NCBI GenBank assembly: GCA_029856155.1
Contig: JAHQWL010000052.1
Span: 62,001-126,000, forward strand
Length of the DNA: 64,000 nucleotides
DNA from: Promethearchaeia archaeon
Lineage (GTDB): Archaea > Asgardarchaeota > Lokiarchaeia > Sigyniarchaeales > SOKP01
Reading direction: 5' to 3'
Shown here: positions 9,382 to 18,992 of the stretch, piece by piece
Layout: each line of letters starts with the position of its first letter
Numbering within the stretch: position 1 is the first letter of the stretch
Made by a program: the position numbers and the translations under genes
Notes under the pieces: generated by a model
Seen by the model: the letters and a program-made list of their open reading frames with translations, nothing else
What the model was told of the DNA's origin: nothing
Databases searched by the model: none

Positions 9382-9553
9382 CACTTTTTTCTTTATTCTG
9401 GATTAATGTATAAATTCAAATGTGTATTTTGAGGTCCCAAAACATGTAAGGGATTTCTGAAGATGAAGAACTTCCTAACTCAATATTTTTTGAATTCATT
9501 TCAATTTCAAAATCATTTTGGTTTAAAATAGAATAATTAAAAACTAAATTGAG

Positions 9554-10801
9554 TTGAAAGAAAATTATTTCAATACTATCGATACAATAGAAAAAGCGTA
9601 TTGGTTAGGAGTTCTCTATGCTGAGGCTACTATGGAAACTCGAAATCAGAAACCATATAGACTAGGGATTCAAATTGGAACAGATGATGAGATTCTCATA
9701 GATAGATTTATAAAGACATTAGATCTAAATCCAAAAATTAAGCATTATAGGGAAAAAGATAATACTGTTTATGTTAAATTTGTAAATAAAACAATTGTAA
9801 AAGATTTAGTAAAATGGGGTGTTGTACCTAGAAAATCTAAAATTATAGAATTACCAAAACTAAGTAAACGTGAGTTGTATTTAGCTTTTCTTCTTGGTTA
9901 TTATGATGGAGATGGGAAAACTGGTACTACTCGAATTATTACTGGAAGTAAAATCTTTTTAGATCAAATTAAGAAACATTTTGATTTACCATATAAAATT
10001 TATGAAAAAAATTCTTCTGGATTTTGGAGGGGCAGATTCATTGTTAGTCATGCATATTCTATGAGTTTAGGAGTAAATTTATATAACGAGATGTTAGCAA
10101 CTTATCAAAATAGCTTGCCAAGGAAAAGACATAATTTTACAACAGAATCCGAAAGAAAATCAAAAAGTAGAGAGAAGGCTTGGCGTTTAAGTAGAAATAA
10201 ATCAAAACTTTCAATGGAAGTCCTAAAAGAACTTGTGTGGAAATTACCATTATATAAAATTGGTAATATATTTGGAGTATCAGATAAAGTAATTAAGAAA
10301 TGGTGTATAAAATGGGGAATTGTTACCCCTCCTCGAGGATATTGGGTAAAAAAACGTGTTGCTCAAAAAAACAGAATTAATAAGAATAAAGAAAAAGGTA
10401 AATCAGAAGAAAATTCGGTTGAATCCAAAACAGAAAAAGAAGAACAAGAAGAGAAAATTAAAAATAAAAATAAAAATGCGGAACTCCAAGAGGAACACCA
10501 TGAAGAATCATATGAAGAAGTAAGTCAAAAGACTCTGGAAGGTGAAAAAGAGGAATCAGAAGAAGAGACCCAAAAAGAAGAAATTATAGAATCTTCTAAT
10601 AGAAAAGATTTTAATAGTCTTGTTAATGAGTCAAGAGAGCAGCATCCTTTTGATAGTCGATTTAATGAGCTTGAAGAAGATAATGTTTATAACAATCAAT
10701 TTGTTTGGTTTTCTCCACAAGTTAGAGAGAATATTGAGAAAAATAAGGAAAGGTTATTAGAAAAGGCAAAGGAACAGATAGTAAAAAAAATAGATTCATA
10801 A
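9554..10801 (+). CDS. LAGLIDADG homing-endonuclease-like protein with HTH and charged tail
   Basis: The 415-residue protein starts at TTG. Residues about 14-25 (AYWLGVLYAEAT) and 113-124 (YLAFLLGYYDGDG) are the two LAGLIDADG-type helices, each ending in an acidic residue (Glu and Asp) as needed for metal-dependent DNA cleavage. Residues about 225-260 (LPLYKIGNIFGVSDKVIKKWCIKWGI) form a helix-turn-helix often attached to such enzymes. The last 150 residues are Glu/Lys-rich and low in complexity, which is unusual for the family. It begins 172 bases after the intron-bearing tRNA-Leu on the same strand and is not inside the intron. Whether it targets the tRNA gene is unknown. Confidence 0.75.
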   Translation: MKENYFNTIDTIEKAYWLGVLYAEATMETRNQKPYRLGIQIGTDDEILIDRFIKTLDLNPKIKHYREKDNTVYVKFVNKTIVKDLVKWGVVPRKSKIIELPKLSKRELYLAFLLGYYDGDGKTGTTRIITGSKIFLDQIKKHFDLPYKIYEKNSSGFWRGRFIVSHAYSMSLGVNLYNEMLATYQNSLPRKRHNFTTESERKSKSREKAWRLSRNKSKLSMEVLKELVWKLPLYKIGNIFGVSDKVIKKWCIKWGIVTPPRGYWVKKRVAQKNRINKNKEKGKSEENSVESKTEKEEQEEKIKNKNKNAELQEEHHEESYEEVSQKTLEGEKEESEEETQKEEIIESSNRKDFNSLVNESREQHPFDSRFNELEEDNVYNNQFVWFSPQVRENIEKNKERLLEKAKEQIVKKIDS

Positions 10802-10951
10802 GTTGTACCAGAATCTGAAAAAAAAAAAAAATAATTATTCTTGAGTTTTGACACATTTAAATATTCTATTTTATAGAGATATATATTATAAGACAGAAAA
10901 GGATTATATAACAAAGGCTTAAAATCCTAAATAAATTCAATTCAAAATGAG

Positions 10952-11200
10952 ATTAAGGAAAAGCATTTCTCAAGGCCAAGTTGTAAAAACTGTGGAAAGC
11001 GAATCTATCTACCACGTGTCGGTTATATAAAGGGTGAACGGCTAAAAATTCCTTCCCATTGTCCAGTATGTGGTGAAAAGTACAGTGATGAAATAAAAAA
11101 GCAATTTGTAGCCAGGGAAAGGGTATTGCGTCTAGGACTTTGTGTTATATTAATTACGTACATAACAATTGGATTTATGATATTAATAAATTCCCTATAA
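10952..11200 (+). CDS. Small zinc-ribbon protein with C-terminal membrane helix, start unclear
   Basis: An open frame encodes about 82 residues with CKNC and CPVC pairs spaced like a zinc ribbon. A basic segment follows (KKQFVARERVLRLG), then one membrane helix (LCVILITYITIGFMILI) at the C-terminus. The frame is open from 10931 but has no ATG, GTG or TTG before the first cysteine pair. ATT at 10940 or 10952 are the only near-cognate choices, and neither has a clear ribosome binding site. It could use a nonstandard start or be a 5'-damaged gene. Coding is supported by the intact cysteine pairs and the membrane helix. Confidence 0.5.
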   Translation: MKEKHFSRPSCKNCGKRIYLPRVGYIKGERLKIPSHCPVCGEKYSDEIKKQFVARERVLRLGLCVILITYITIGFMILINSL

Positions 11201-11301
11201 CCATTCTAATACAATTTCTTTTTACCTCTAGAATAGACTAATTAATTTTAATTAGTAGAATCCATTTGAAATAAAAAAAAAGTTAGAAATTTTAATTAAT
11301 T

Positions 11302-11616
11302 TTATCCTTCAATTTCCTTTTTCAATTTCATTACTAAAGGGATTATTTTTGTAGCATCCATAGCTGGAGTTGTTTTCATAACCTTTATATAACCTGGTTT
11401 AGCAAGTCTCCAGATCATTGAACCTTTTGCCATCTGTTCCTCATTCTCAGCTTCTTCTATAGTAATTCCCCAATAATCTGATGTGCTAACGTAAAAGCCT
11501 ATTTGTTTAACTCCTGCAACTGGATAAAGTTTCTTACTCATGAGTGTTTGCGCAATTTCAGCCAATTCTGAGGGATCAAAATCAGGATTTAATTCCCAAT
11601 ACGATAAGAAAAGCAT
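11302..11616 (-). CDS. DUF3303-like small protein
   Basis: The 104-residue protein starts MLFLSYWELNPD, contains a GVKQIGFYVSTSDYWGITIEEA segment and ends with a charged helix. The layout matches the DUF3303 family of small alpha/beta dimeric ferredoxin-like proteins of unknown role. The gene has its own upstream region, and the neighbours give no functional link. Confidence 0.6.
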   Translation of the reverse strand: MLFLSYWELNPDFDPSELAEIAQTLMSKKLYPVAGVKQIGFYVSTSDYWGITIEEAENEEQMAKGSMIWRLAKPGYIKVMKTTPAMDATKIIPLVMKLKKEIEG

Positions 11617-11799
11617 TTTTTAACCACTTTATTATTTATAATTTTGGAATCGCATCTGATTAGACTTTTTTGTCTATATAGTATTATTCATTAATTCTTT
11701 CTATATATTTAATATTTTCCAACTTCATGAAATTTATTGAGCAAAATTATAAATAAAAAAGGTACTATTCAATATACATAGAAATCACAGCGATGGGTA

Positions 11800-12480
11800 T
11801 TGATTCCAATTTCAGAGTATCTTTCTTTAGCATTATCAATCGAGTATATTGTTATAACTCATAAAGAATCAAAAGAGATTATTTACTATAAAACAGCTGG
11901 TGATTTTGATCCCGATTTTCTCGATATTTTTCGAAGCTCAATTCAATATGATATCTTGGATTTACCATTAGAAGAAGGAGCAATCGAACAAGCAACTTTA
12001 GAAGGCAAATATTTAATAACACGTGCGGGTAAACTGATTTGGACTACCATAATAACTAACCAAAAACCTATTATTATTGCAAGGGAAGCTTTAACTTCTT
12101 TTTGTTCTAGATTTGAAAAGTTATATAATCAAGAGCTTAGGGATTTATATACGGAATTCAATGGAGATATTTCGATTTTTCAACGTAAATCATTATACAA
12201 AGTAAGTGCAGATATGATTGTTGATGATGAGTTCAGTTTACGACTTACATTACCATATAAATTGGGATCTACTAAAGGAAAAGAAATATCTTTAAAAAAA
12301 AAAGAAATACTCCAAATTGCTAAAGATATTGCTCATAAAAACAAAGGGCGATTATTACTTGGAACTTTATTTACTAAAGCATGCCATGCTTTAAAATTGG
12401 ATAATGTGGAGATTGCGATGTTAATTTATAATTTAGTTGAAAATGAAATATTTATACGTATTCCTTTAGAAGATTTATAA
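11800..12480 (+). CDS. Longin-like protein with C-terminal helical domain
   Basis: This 226-residue protein has an N-terminal alpha/beta part (YIVITHKESKEIIYYKTA, then strands KYLITRAGKLIWTTIIT and KPIIIAREAL) that resembles a longin or roadblock fold. A C-terminal helical domain of about 100 residues follows. No enzyme motif is present. TTG at 11800 is the only ATG/GTG/TTG start near the 5' end; ATT at 11803 is an alternative given other ATT starts in this window. Such domains are abundant in Asgard archaea as partners of small GTPases, which is the likely but unproven context. Confidence 0.6.
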   Translation: MIPISEYLSLALSIEYIVITHKESKEIIYYKTAGDFDPDFLDIFRSSIQYDILDLPLEEGAIEQATLEGKYLITRAGKLIWTTIITNQKPIIIAREALTSFCSRFEKLYNQELRDLYTEFNGDISIFQRKSLYKVSADMIVDDEFSLRLTLPYKLGSTKGKEISLKKKEILQIAKDIAHKNKGRLLLGTLFTKACHALKLDNVEIAMLIYNLVENEIFIRIPLEDL

Positions 12481-12606
12481 AAGAAATTTGCTTTACATTT
12501 TAAGATTTAGTATTAATTATTTAATGCAGAGGAAATTGAATAAACATTAATAGTAGCAAATCAAATTATTATATATTTATTTTTAAAAAATTAGGGAGAT
12601 ATATAT

Positions 12607-13899
12607 ATGAAGTTAACAGAAATTATCGGTCTTACCGAAAACCATGCTAAAAAATTAGAAAAAGAAGGGATCTCTAAAATAGAAGATCTTCTTCAGCTTA
12701 CAAATAATGAAATTAGGAAGTTGGCTAGAAAGATAGGTGTAACAGTGAAGTTGGTGGATACATGGCAAGAGCATGCGGATTTGATGCGAATTCAAGGTGT
12801 TAATTCCGAAATAGCTAATGCATTAAATCTTATAGGTGTAGATTCTGTGAAGGAATTTGCAAATAGAAATGCTAAAAGTACATTTGAAAAATTAAAACAA
12901 TTTAAAAAAGATAATCCTAAAGCTCTCACAAAAATTCCATCTCAAAAAGAAATTGAAAGTTGGATTAAAGCAGCCAAGGATCTTTCAGGAACCCCTGAGA
13001 AACAACCTGCGAAGAAACCGGTGAAGAAACCCGTAAAAAAAGAAGAACCTGCTCCAAGTCCCATTCCTAAAATTGATTATGTACCCATCGAGGAATTTAA
13101 AGGAGATTATGGAAAATACGGTCCGGATTATTGGAATAATAAATGGGAAACGGCTCCAATCATATATACTGGTAGAGCATTAAGAGCAGAAGTGTACAAG
13201 AAACAAATAGATGTAGATGTTAAAGCTTTTATTAAAAAAAATGATGCGATTCTATGGCATGTTGTAACTCAAGTTGGTTTAAGAAAAGACACTCCTAATG
13301 AAACAGCATTAGCTATCCAAAATTTCGTGTGTAATTTTCTGAAGTATAAATATGATGATTTAACTGCTGAAGTGCCAGAATTTTGGCTGTTCCCCTTCGA
13401 GAGTATACAATCAGAGATTGGAGATTGTGAAGATGGAGCAATTCTGATTGCGGCTCTATTGATCAATGCAGGTATCCCTAGTTGGCGTGTAAAAGTATCG
13501 GCTGCTGAAGTTTTGGCTGATCCTGTTTTTGCCCCATCAGATTCTGAATTAGGAGGTCATGCTTATTGTCTTTATCTCGCTGATAGACCCGAATCCGAAA
13601 GGAAATTAGAATGGGTAATACTTGATTGGTGTTATTTGCAAGATCCAGAGATTCCTGTCGAAGAAAAACCACTTGCAGGAGATGGTGGAACAGAGGGTGC
13701 TTATAGGGATGTTCTCTTTACATTTAATGATGAGTATAGTTGGGCTCAAACAGCGTTAGAAGTGAAAGAAGGGAGGATAAGTCAGAACCGAACTACTAAA
13801 AAGGATGAAATTTTAGCCCCATTAGAGGATATTTTAAAACACCTTGCAGATGAAGAGCTTAAAAAAATATTCAGAAAATATGGTATTGAAATTGAATGA
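12607..13899 (+). CDS. Transglutaminase-like protein with N-terminal helix-hairpin-helix (DUF4332-like) region
   Basis: Residues 1-125 contain two repeats of the form GLTENHAKKLEKEGI and GVNSEIANALNLIGV, typical of helix-hairpin-helix/DUF4332 modules. A Pro/Lys-rich linker follows (about 135-150). Residues about 215-380 are a transglutaminase-like cysteine domain. It has the putative nucleophile Cys in GDCEDGA, the His in GGHAYC and the Asp in ILDWCY, so a full Cys-His-Asp triad is present. No signal peptide is seen, so it should be cytoplasmic. A GGGAG sequence lies about 10 bases before the ATG. It could be a peptidase or amide-processing enzyme; the substrate is unknown. Confidence 0.75.
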   Translation: MKLTEIIGLTENHAKKLEKEGISKIEDLLQLTNNEIRKLARKIGVTVKLVDTWQEHADLMRIQGVNSEIANALNLIGVDSVKEFANRNAKSTFEKLKQFKKDNPKALTKIPSQKEIESWIKAAKDLSGTPEKQPAKKPVKKPVKKEEPAPSPIPKIDYVPIEEFKGDYGKYGPDYWNNKWETAPIIYTGRALRAEVYKKQIDVDVKAFIKKNDAILWHVVTQVGLRKDTPNETALAIQNFVCNFLKYKYDDLTAEVPEFWLFPFESIQSEIGDCEDGAILIAALLINAGIPSWRVKVSAAEVLADPVFAPSDSELGGHAYCLYLADRPESERKLEWVILDWCYLQDPEIPVEEKPLAGDGGTEGAYRDVLFTFNDEYSWAQTALEVKEGRISQNRTTKKDEILAPLEDILKHLADEELKKIFRKYGIEIE

Positions 13900-13939
13900 T
13901 TAACAAGCTTAAGTTATTCTTTTTCTAATTTTTTTTATA

Positions 13940-14557
13940 TTATTTTTCATTAAATAGAGATGTTCCACACTTAGGACAATATGCAACTTCTCGACCAATT
14001 TCAGCTCCACACTTATTACATATTATTTTAAATTCTAGAGTTGGTGGTATATTTTGCATAACATTTTTAAGAGTTTGATTTAGAGCATTTTGAATGTCGA
14101 TAATTTTTTGACTCTGTTCTTCACTAGGAAATGAATGAATAAAGATCGATGAGAGTTCTACTAAAAAATTCTCAACAAACTTTAGCTGATCGTAATAGTT
14201 TTTGTTCACCTTAAATTTTAATAGTTCTTCTCCTGCTTCAGTTAAAGAATAAACTTTTCTTAATGGTCCTATGGGGCTTTTTACTTTCTTAGCTTTTAAA
14301 AATCCATCTTTTTCTAATTTTCTTAATAGTGGATAAATAGTACCAGATTGCGCTTCCCAAGTACCTGCGAAATGTCTATTCAAATTTTTTATTAAATCAT
14401 AGCCAGAAAGCTGTTCACTATTGAAAATTGTCTCAATAATAGTAAATTCAAGTGGAGTGAGCTTGTTTTTTTGAAGATTTTCAAGAATTTCCTTTTTAAG
14501 TAGAGCACCCAATTCTTCAATATCATCTTCAAGATCTAAAAACTTACCTAACCACAT
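13940..14557 (-). CDS. PadR family transcriptional regulator with C-terminal zinc ribbon
   Basis: The 205-residue protein has a PadR winged helix (about residues 35-110: FTIIETIFNSEQLSGYDLI, then GTIYPLLRKLEKDGFL and KVYSLTEAGEELL), a helical dimerisation part, and a C-terminal CNKCG...CPKCG zinc ribbon. The zinc ribbon is not part of ordinary PadR proteins. The gene lies 13 bases downstream of a membrane protein on the same strand, so the two should be cotranscribed. This is the usual arrangement in which PadR represses its partner membrane gene. Confidence 0.85.
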   Translation of the reverse strand: MWLGKFLDLEDDIEELGALLKKEILENLQKNKLTPLEFTIIETIFNSEQLSGYDLIKNLNRHFAGTWEAQSGTIYPLLRKLEKDGFLKAKKVKSPIGPLRKVYSLTEAGEELLKFKVNKNYYDQLKFVENFLVELSSIFIHSFPSEEQSQKIIDIQNALNQTLKNVMQNIPPTLEFKIICNKCGAEIGREVAYCPKCGTSLFNEK

Positions 14558-14570
14558 TTTGAAATTATCC

Positions 14571-15083
14571 TTATTGATTTCTTTCTTGTTTTTTCCTCAT
14601 TTTTTCTAATTCTTTTTCAATTGCATGTTCTTTTTTTGATCTAAGCTTCCCGCCTTCTTCAGCTTTTCCACTAAAATATTGTATGTAAATTATTAAATGT
14701 AAAATAACAGCTGTACCCCAAAATATAGCTGGAAAAATAACCCAGTAAAACATTGGAAATGTTAAAATGTTGATGATAAAAAGGAAAAGCATAACAAAAG
14801 TGAAAGAATTTATATGATAAATTACGCCTCGTTTAGCCATTGGATAAACACCCCTTGCGTATAAAATATATGCTAAAACATGCATATTAAATCCTATTAA
14901 CCATGAAAAAAAAGGATAAACAAACCAAGGGAACTCAGGGGTAAATATGAAATTTACTATGGAAAGCAATAGATTTACTAGAATAAAAACTGTTAAATGG
15001 ATCTTAACAGAAAATCGGAAATTTACTTTCTGTTCTGCAATTTTTCTTAAACTTTCTTCAGAAAATGCATTATTTTCATTCAT
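14571..15083 (-). CDS. 2TM-domain membrane protein
   Basis: The 170-residue protein has four membrane helices in two similar hairpins. Each starts with a basic/aromatic His-containing helix (VKIHLTVFILVN, YHINSFTFVMLF), followed by an aromatic loop (FPWFVYPFFSWLIG, FYWVIFPAIFWG). This matches two copies of the 2TM domain often found next to PadR or histidine kinase genes. A charged helix closes the protein. The gene is upstream of the PadR gene in an apparent two-gene operon. Confidence 0.75.
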   Translation of the reverse strand: MNENNAFSEESLRKIAEQKVNFRFSVKIHLTVFILVNLLLSIVNFIFTPEFPWFVYPFFSWLIGFNMHVLAYILYARGVYPMAKRGVIYHINSFTFVMLFLFIINILTFPMFYWVIFPAIFWGTAVILHLIIYIQYFSGKAEEGGKLRSKKEHAIEKELEKMRKKQERNQ

Positions 15084-15144
15084 ATTTCATCATTATATTT
15101 GGGAAATCTAAAGTGAATTATTTTAAATTACAAAAATAAATTCT

Positions 15145-15156
15145 AGTATATATACT
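15145..15156. promoter_or_regulatory. AT palindrome upstream of the 2TM-PadR operon
   Basis: AGTATATATACT is a perfect 12-base palindrome 62 bases upstream of the 2TM start codon. It could be a TATA element, a PadR operator, or both. Confidence 0.35.
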
Positions 15157-15422
15157 TGTTGTATCTACATACCAATCAAGAAACCTTGAAAACATTAAAA
15201 TTAAGACGATTAAATAGTATTGATTTAAGATTTTCAATGTTAGATATAAATATGACTTCAAGTTTTATCAAGATCTTTAAATTCAGTCATATCATTGAAT
15301 GTAATACTAATTATACTCGGAATAATAAAATCAATCAAGATGATTAAGAGTAGCAAAAAGTATAAATATTAATTTTTGTATTTTATCTAAATCCTGCCCC
15401 ATATTAGACTTATAACTTAATC
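15157..15422. other. Intergenic region between divergent genes
   Basis: With the palindrome, the gene-free stretch spans 15084-15422. A 63-codon frame exists at 15156-15347, but it has no family features and overlaps the probable promoter. I see only AT-rich divergent promoter sequence. Confidence 0.5.
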
Positions 15423-16076
15423 ATGTCAACGTTATCAGAATATCTTGAAAAATTAGAGGATTGGGACCACCGGGCATTTTTAAGTATTTATAAAAGTGAT
15501 TTTAGTAGAAGAACTAAAAAATTCGCAATTGTATATAGTTTTTTTGGGTCCATGTATTTTTGGGGGTTGGTTTGGTTAATATGGTTTTTCTATGGATATG
15601 TTACGAAAGATTACTCTCTCTTGGTGCTATTTACTGGCGGTTTCGAACAAAGTATCATTATTCATAGCATCATACGTTATAAAATAATTAGAAGAAATCG
15701 CCCTTTCATTACACTTCAAAAAGAAGGTGTAAAGAAACACGATGATTTTATTAGGATTCCATACCTCATGAAAGAATCAGAAAAACAATCATTCCCTTCA
15801 GGGCATGTAACCTTTATATTATTTTTTGGTTTTATCTTTGCTTATTATTTTACGCAATATTTTTGGATTATTTTATCTGTTTTTATCATATTAGATATTA
15901 TAATGGCAATTTCAAGATTAATACTAGGAGTACATTTCCCGATTGATGTAATTTTTGGATTTTTTTTCGCAATATTATATGCTCTTTTGTATCTTGGTAT
16001 TACTTATACATATTGGGTTACTTTCTATTATTGGCTTGGAGAAATTTTCTCACCAATAATTCATTTCTGGTTATAA
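15423..16076 (+). CDS. PAP2 superfamily membrane phosphatase
   Basis: The 217-residue membrane protein carries the three PAP2 motifs in order: KIIRRNRPF (about residues 89-97), PSGH (about 125-128) and SRLILGVHFPIDV (about 162-174). The His of PSGH and the His of the third motif form the phosphohistidine catalytic pair. About five or six membrane helices are visible. These enzymes dephosphorylate lipid phosphates or polyprenyl pyrophosphates; the substrate is not deducible. Two MFS carriers follow on the same strand. Confidence 0.85.
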   Translation: MSTLSEYLEKLEDWDHRAFLSIYKSDFSRRTKKFAIVYSFFGSMYFWGLVWLIWFFYGYVTKDYSLLVLFTGGFEQSIIIHSIIRYKIIRRNRPFITLQKEGVKKHDDFIRIPYLMKESEKQSFPSGHVTFILFFGFIFAYYFTQYFWIILSVFIILDIIMAISRLILGVHFPIDVIFGFFFAILYALLYLGITYTYWVTFYYWLGEIFSPIIHFWL

Positions 16077-16119
16077 GACAGAGTAACTTTTTTTTATATC
16101 ATAATTTTCTACTACTATA

Positions 16120-17571
16120 ATGACTATAAATGATAGTTCAGAAGATTTTGAAGAAAAAACAGGTTTTATAAGATTAATAAAAAGACTATGGCCCCATTTT
16201 CTTATTTATAATTCTTATGCTTTTACTGTTTCTGCATTATTTATCAATATTGTATATATTGCTAATATAATATGGGCCAGTGATGCACCTTTTGCTTTTG
16301 AGTTTCATGCTAGCGAGTTAGGGGTTTTAACGGGAACTTCAATTTACATAATGGCTTTTTCAGGCATTTTATTTGGTGCTTTAGCTGATAAATTTTCTCG
16401 AACTAAGTTAATGGCACTTGTTGAATTGATATATGGAATTGGTTTACTTTTTAACGGATTTGTCATAGAAGGTAAAGGTCAAACCACATATGTCTTATTT
16501 TTAACATTTAGTCTAGTTAGAGGTTTTTCAATTGGGGGTATCTGGCCTCTTATTACTTCCCATGTGAACGACTCAACAGAAGATAGAGAACGATCTCAAT
16601 TTTTTGGTGCTATACAAGGATTATATCAACTGTTTCAAATTGTTGGAATGATAATTTCAGCACTGTCATTTCAATATAATTACTGGAGACAATATTTCGT
16701 AATAATGGGATTTATAGCTTTTTTTTTTGGATTCATTATATTAGTAAGAGGAAAAGAGCCGAAACGGGGTGCAACTCGTAAAGAACTAAAAAATGTTCTT
16801 TCAAGTGAAGATGTTGTGTATGAATATAAATTAACTAAAGAAACAATAAAATCAACAATAATTAAACCTACAAATTTAATTGCATTTTTCGAAGGAATCT
16901 TTACGACAATATTATTAGCTGTTCCCGATTTTCTGCTTATTGCATATTTACAAAGTCCTCCCCATAATATCTCTCCACTTGCAGTTGCTATTTTTTTAAT
17001 AATCTTTGGAATGCCAGGGGGTTTACTTGGTTCTTTCGCGTTTGCTAAAGTTTCAGATAGGTTAGGCAAAAAAAATATTAAATACAGAATTTATATGATA
17101 GTTTTATCAATCATTACATTATTTGTAGGTTTTATATTTTTCTTTACTCTACCAATTCCAAACATGACGGTTGAACAAGGTAATAATATAATATTTATCT
17201 TCTCAATCCCAACTTTTTGGATACTGGGTGTGATAATATTTATAGGACGTTCTTTTGTTGGTCTCTGGAATATAAATCAACCTCCCATTCTTCAAGAGAT
17301 AAATTTACCTGAAGCTCAAGGGAAGATTAGCTCAGCAAACCAATTTTTAGAAGCGATGGGTAGCGGTACAGGTCCAATAATTGCGGGAGTTGTATTAACA
17401 ATTTTTAATCAAAATTTCCAAATAACAGTTTTCGTGACGTTACTTTTAGGTATTATGGGCGGTCTCTTATGGTTAATTGCTACTAAATGGATAAATAGTG
17501 ATGTAAATCGTGTTTCCGCTATTTTAAAACAACGGGAAAAAGAATTAAATAATATATCTAATTCAGATTAA
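16120..17571 (+). CDS. MFS transporter
   Basis: The 483-residue protein has about twelve membrane helices with a central cytoplasmic loop near residues 205-240. The MFS motif A appears as GALADKFSRTKL in the first half and as KVSDRLGKKNIKYR in the second. The loop carries a charged KELKNVLSSEDVVYEYKL segment. It is 43 bases after the PAP2 gene and 66 before another MFS gene, so all three may be cotranscribed. Substrate unknown. Confidence 0.85.
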   Translation: MTINDSSEDFEEKTGFIRLIKRLWPHFLIYNSYAFTVSALFINIVYIANIIWASDAPFAFEFHASELGVLTGTSIYIMAFSGILFGALADKFSRTKLMALVELIYGIGLLFNGFVIEGKGQTTYVLFLTFSLVRGFSIGGIWPLITSHVNDSTEDRERSQFFGAIQGLYQLFQIVGMIISALSFQYNYWRQYFVIMGFIAFFFGFIILVRGKEPKRGATRKELKNVLSSEDVVYEYKLTKETIKSTIIKPTNLIAFFEGIFTTILLAVPDFLLIAYLQSPPHNISPLAVAIFLIIFGMPGGLLGSFAFAKVSDRLGKKNIKYRIYMIVLSIITLFVGFIFFFTLPIPNMTVEQGNNIIFIFSIPTFWILGVIIFIGRSFVGLWNINQPPILQEINLPEAQGKISSANQFLEAMGSGTGPIIAGVVLTIFNQNFQITVFVTLLLGIMGGLLWLIATKWINSDVNRVSAILKQREKELNNISNSD

Positions 17572-17637
17572 TAAATTGAAAAATTTTATAATAATCATAA
17601 ATCTTTTTTTCCTTGTTTTTTTTTCTTTATTGATACT

Positions 17638-18957
17638 ATGCGTCTAACTTTAAAGAATAGTAAAAAGCAGTTAGTACCTGACCATCATAAATTCACTTCG
17701 GACTTCAATTCAGTCATATTTATTGTTATTTGGAATTCACTCGGTTTCTTTTTTATAGAATTCATTATGGCTTACTTAATTAAACAAGTTTTAAATTATC
17801 CTGCTACTAATCTCGGTTTATTTTTTTCATTTATTACTCTTGGAGGTTTAATTAGCTCTTCATTCATTGGATATTTAACTGATCGTTTTTCTAAGCGAAT
17901 TTTAGTCATGATAGGTTCTTTTGGTAGAGGTATATCATATTTTGGGCTCTACATTTCAATAATACTGCATTCTTTAACAGGAATGTATATTAGCGCTTTT
18001 CTCTTAGGTCTGGGAGCATATATTTTCTGGAATCCATTGGATTCTATAATTTCTGAGAAATCTTCAAAATATCATCGATCTTCTGCCTTTGGAAAGAGAA
18101 GATTTGCTTTAGGCATTGGAATGGTACTTGGAACAATTATTGGATTTACTATCTTTAGTATCGCAAACATACTTACTCCACTTAATGATTTTATAATTTA
18201 TGGTGCAATACCAGTATATGGAATTGCTAATTTTTACGCGGGAATTCAATTCTCACGAAAAGTGGATGAACATAAAAAATTCATTTATCCAGAAGATTTA
18301 AACAATGGTTTAACAGAACAGGATTTGGAGTCTCCTATAAGAACCTCAGAAACTCCAGTAAAGCGATTTTTTCTACTTGGAATTATTCTGGTATTCACTG
18401 GACTTTTTTTAAGTTCAATAAATGTTGGATTCTATCGTCCTTATATTCAGCCTTACATCTTAGAAAATGTTAATAGTAATCCTTCTATAGTTTCTTGGTT
18501 TTACTTACCTACGGCATTGATAGGAGCTTTACTAGCACCTAAATTAGGTACAATGGCAGATAAAGTCAATCCTTACCTTGGAATTTCAATCGCTAGTTTC
18601 TTTGGAGGAATCATAACTTTTTTAATTATATACACTCAAAATTTATGGTTTTTTTCATTTTTACTTATTTTTGATAATACAATAATGTTAACTTCTGGAT
18701 TTATTTTTATTAATGTTCTTAGTCGAGTTTCTGTCAAACATCGTGGAAAGATCTTCAGTACAATTACTCTTTTTGAGTCAATTGGAATGATTATTGGCCC
18801 ATTATTAGGAGGAGTTGTGTGGGAGACTATTAGTCCTCAAGCTCCCTTTATGATTTCAATTATTGTTGAGTGGTCTTTAATATCATTTTTTGTTATTGGG
18901 ATCCATATTATCAATCCTTATTTAGTAGAATCTATAAAAAACCAGAAAAGAAAATAA
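17638..18957 (+). CDS. MFS transporter
   Basis: The 439-residue protein has about twelve membrane helices. Motif A is GYLTDRFSKRI near residues 78-88, and a weaker copy GTMADKVNPYLG occurs in the second half. The central loop is about 40 residues long with many charged residues. It is only distantly similar to the preceding MFS gene, so the two need not share a substrate. Confidence 0.85.
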   Translation: MRLTLKNSKKQLVPDHHKFTSDFNSVIFIVIWNSLGFFFIEFIMAYLIKQVLNYPATNLGLFFSFITLGGLISSSFIGYLTDRFSKRILVMIGSFGRGISYFGLYISIILHSLTGMYISAFLLGLGAYIFWNPLDSIISEKSSKYHRSSAFGKRRFALGIGMVLGTIIGFTIFSIANILTPLNDFIIYGAIPVYGIANFYAGIQFSRKVDEHKKFIYPEDLNNGLTEQDLESPIRTSETPVKRFFLLGIILVFTGLFLSSINVGFYRPYIQPYILENVNSNPSIVSWFYLPTALIGALLAPKLGTMADKVNPYLGISIASFFGGIITFLIIYTQNLWFFSFLLIFDNTIMLTSGFIFINVLSRVSVKHRGKIFSTITLFESIGMIIGPLLGGVVWETISPQAPFMISIIVEWSLISFFVIGIHIINPYLVESIKNQKRK

Positions 18958-18992
18958 GGAAAAATAGAAATTGTTATAAATTAGAAAATTAT

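Noticed and set aside
9440..9480. CTGA and ATGA-like boxes after the tRNA, possible C/D RNA
   Set aside because: The box order and spacing do not form a C/D pair with flanking guide segments.
9554..10801. LAGLIDADG gene inside a split tRNA or rRNA
   Set aside because: The tRNA is complete before the gene starts, and no second exon is seen after it.
15156..15347. 63-codon frame in the divergent intergenic region
   Set aside because: It has no recognisable domain, overlaps the promoter palindrome, and its composition fits AT-rich spacer.
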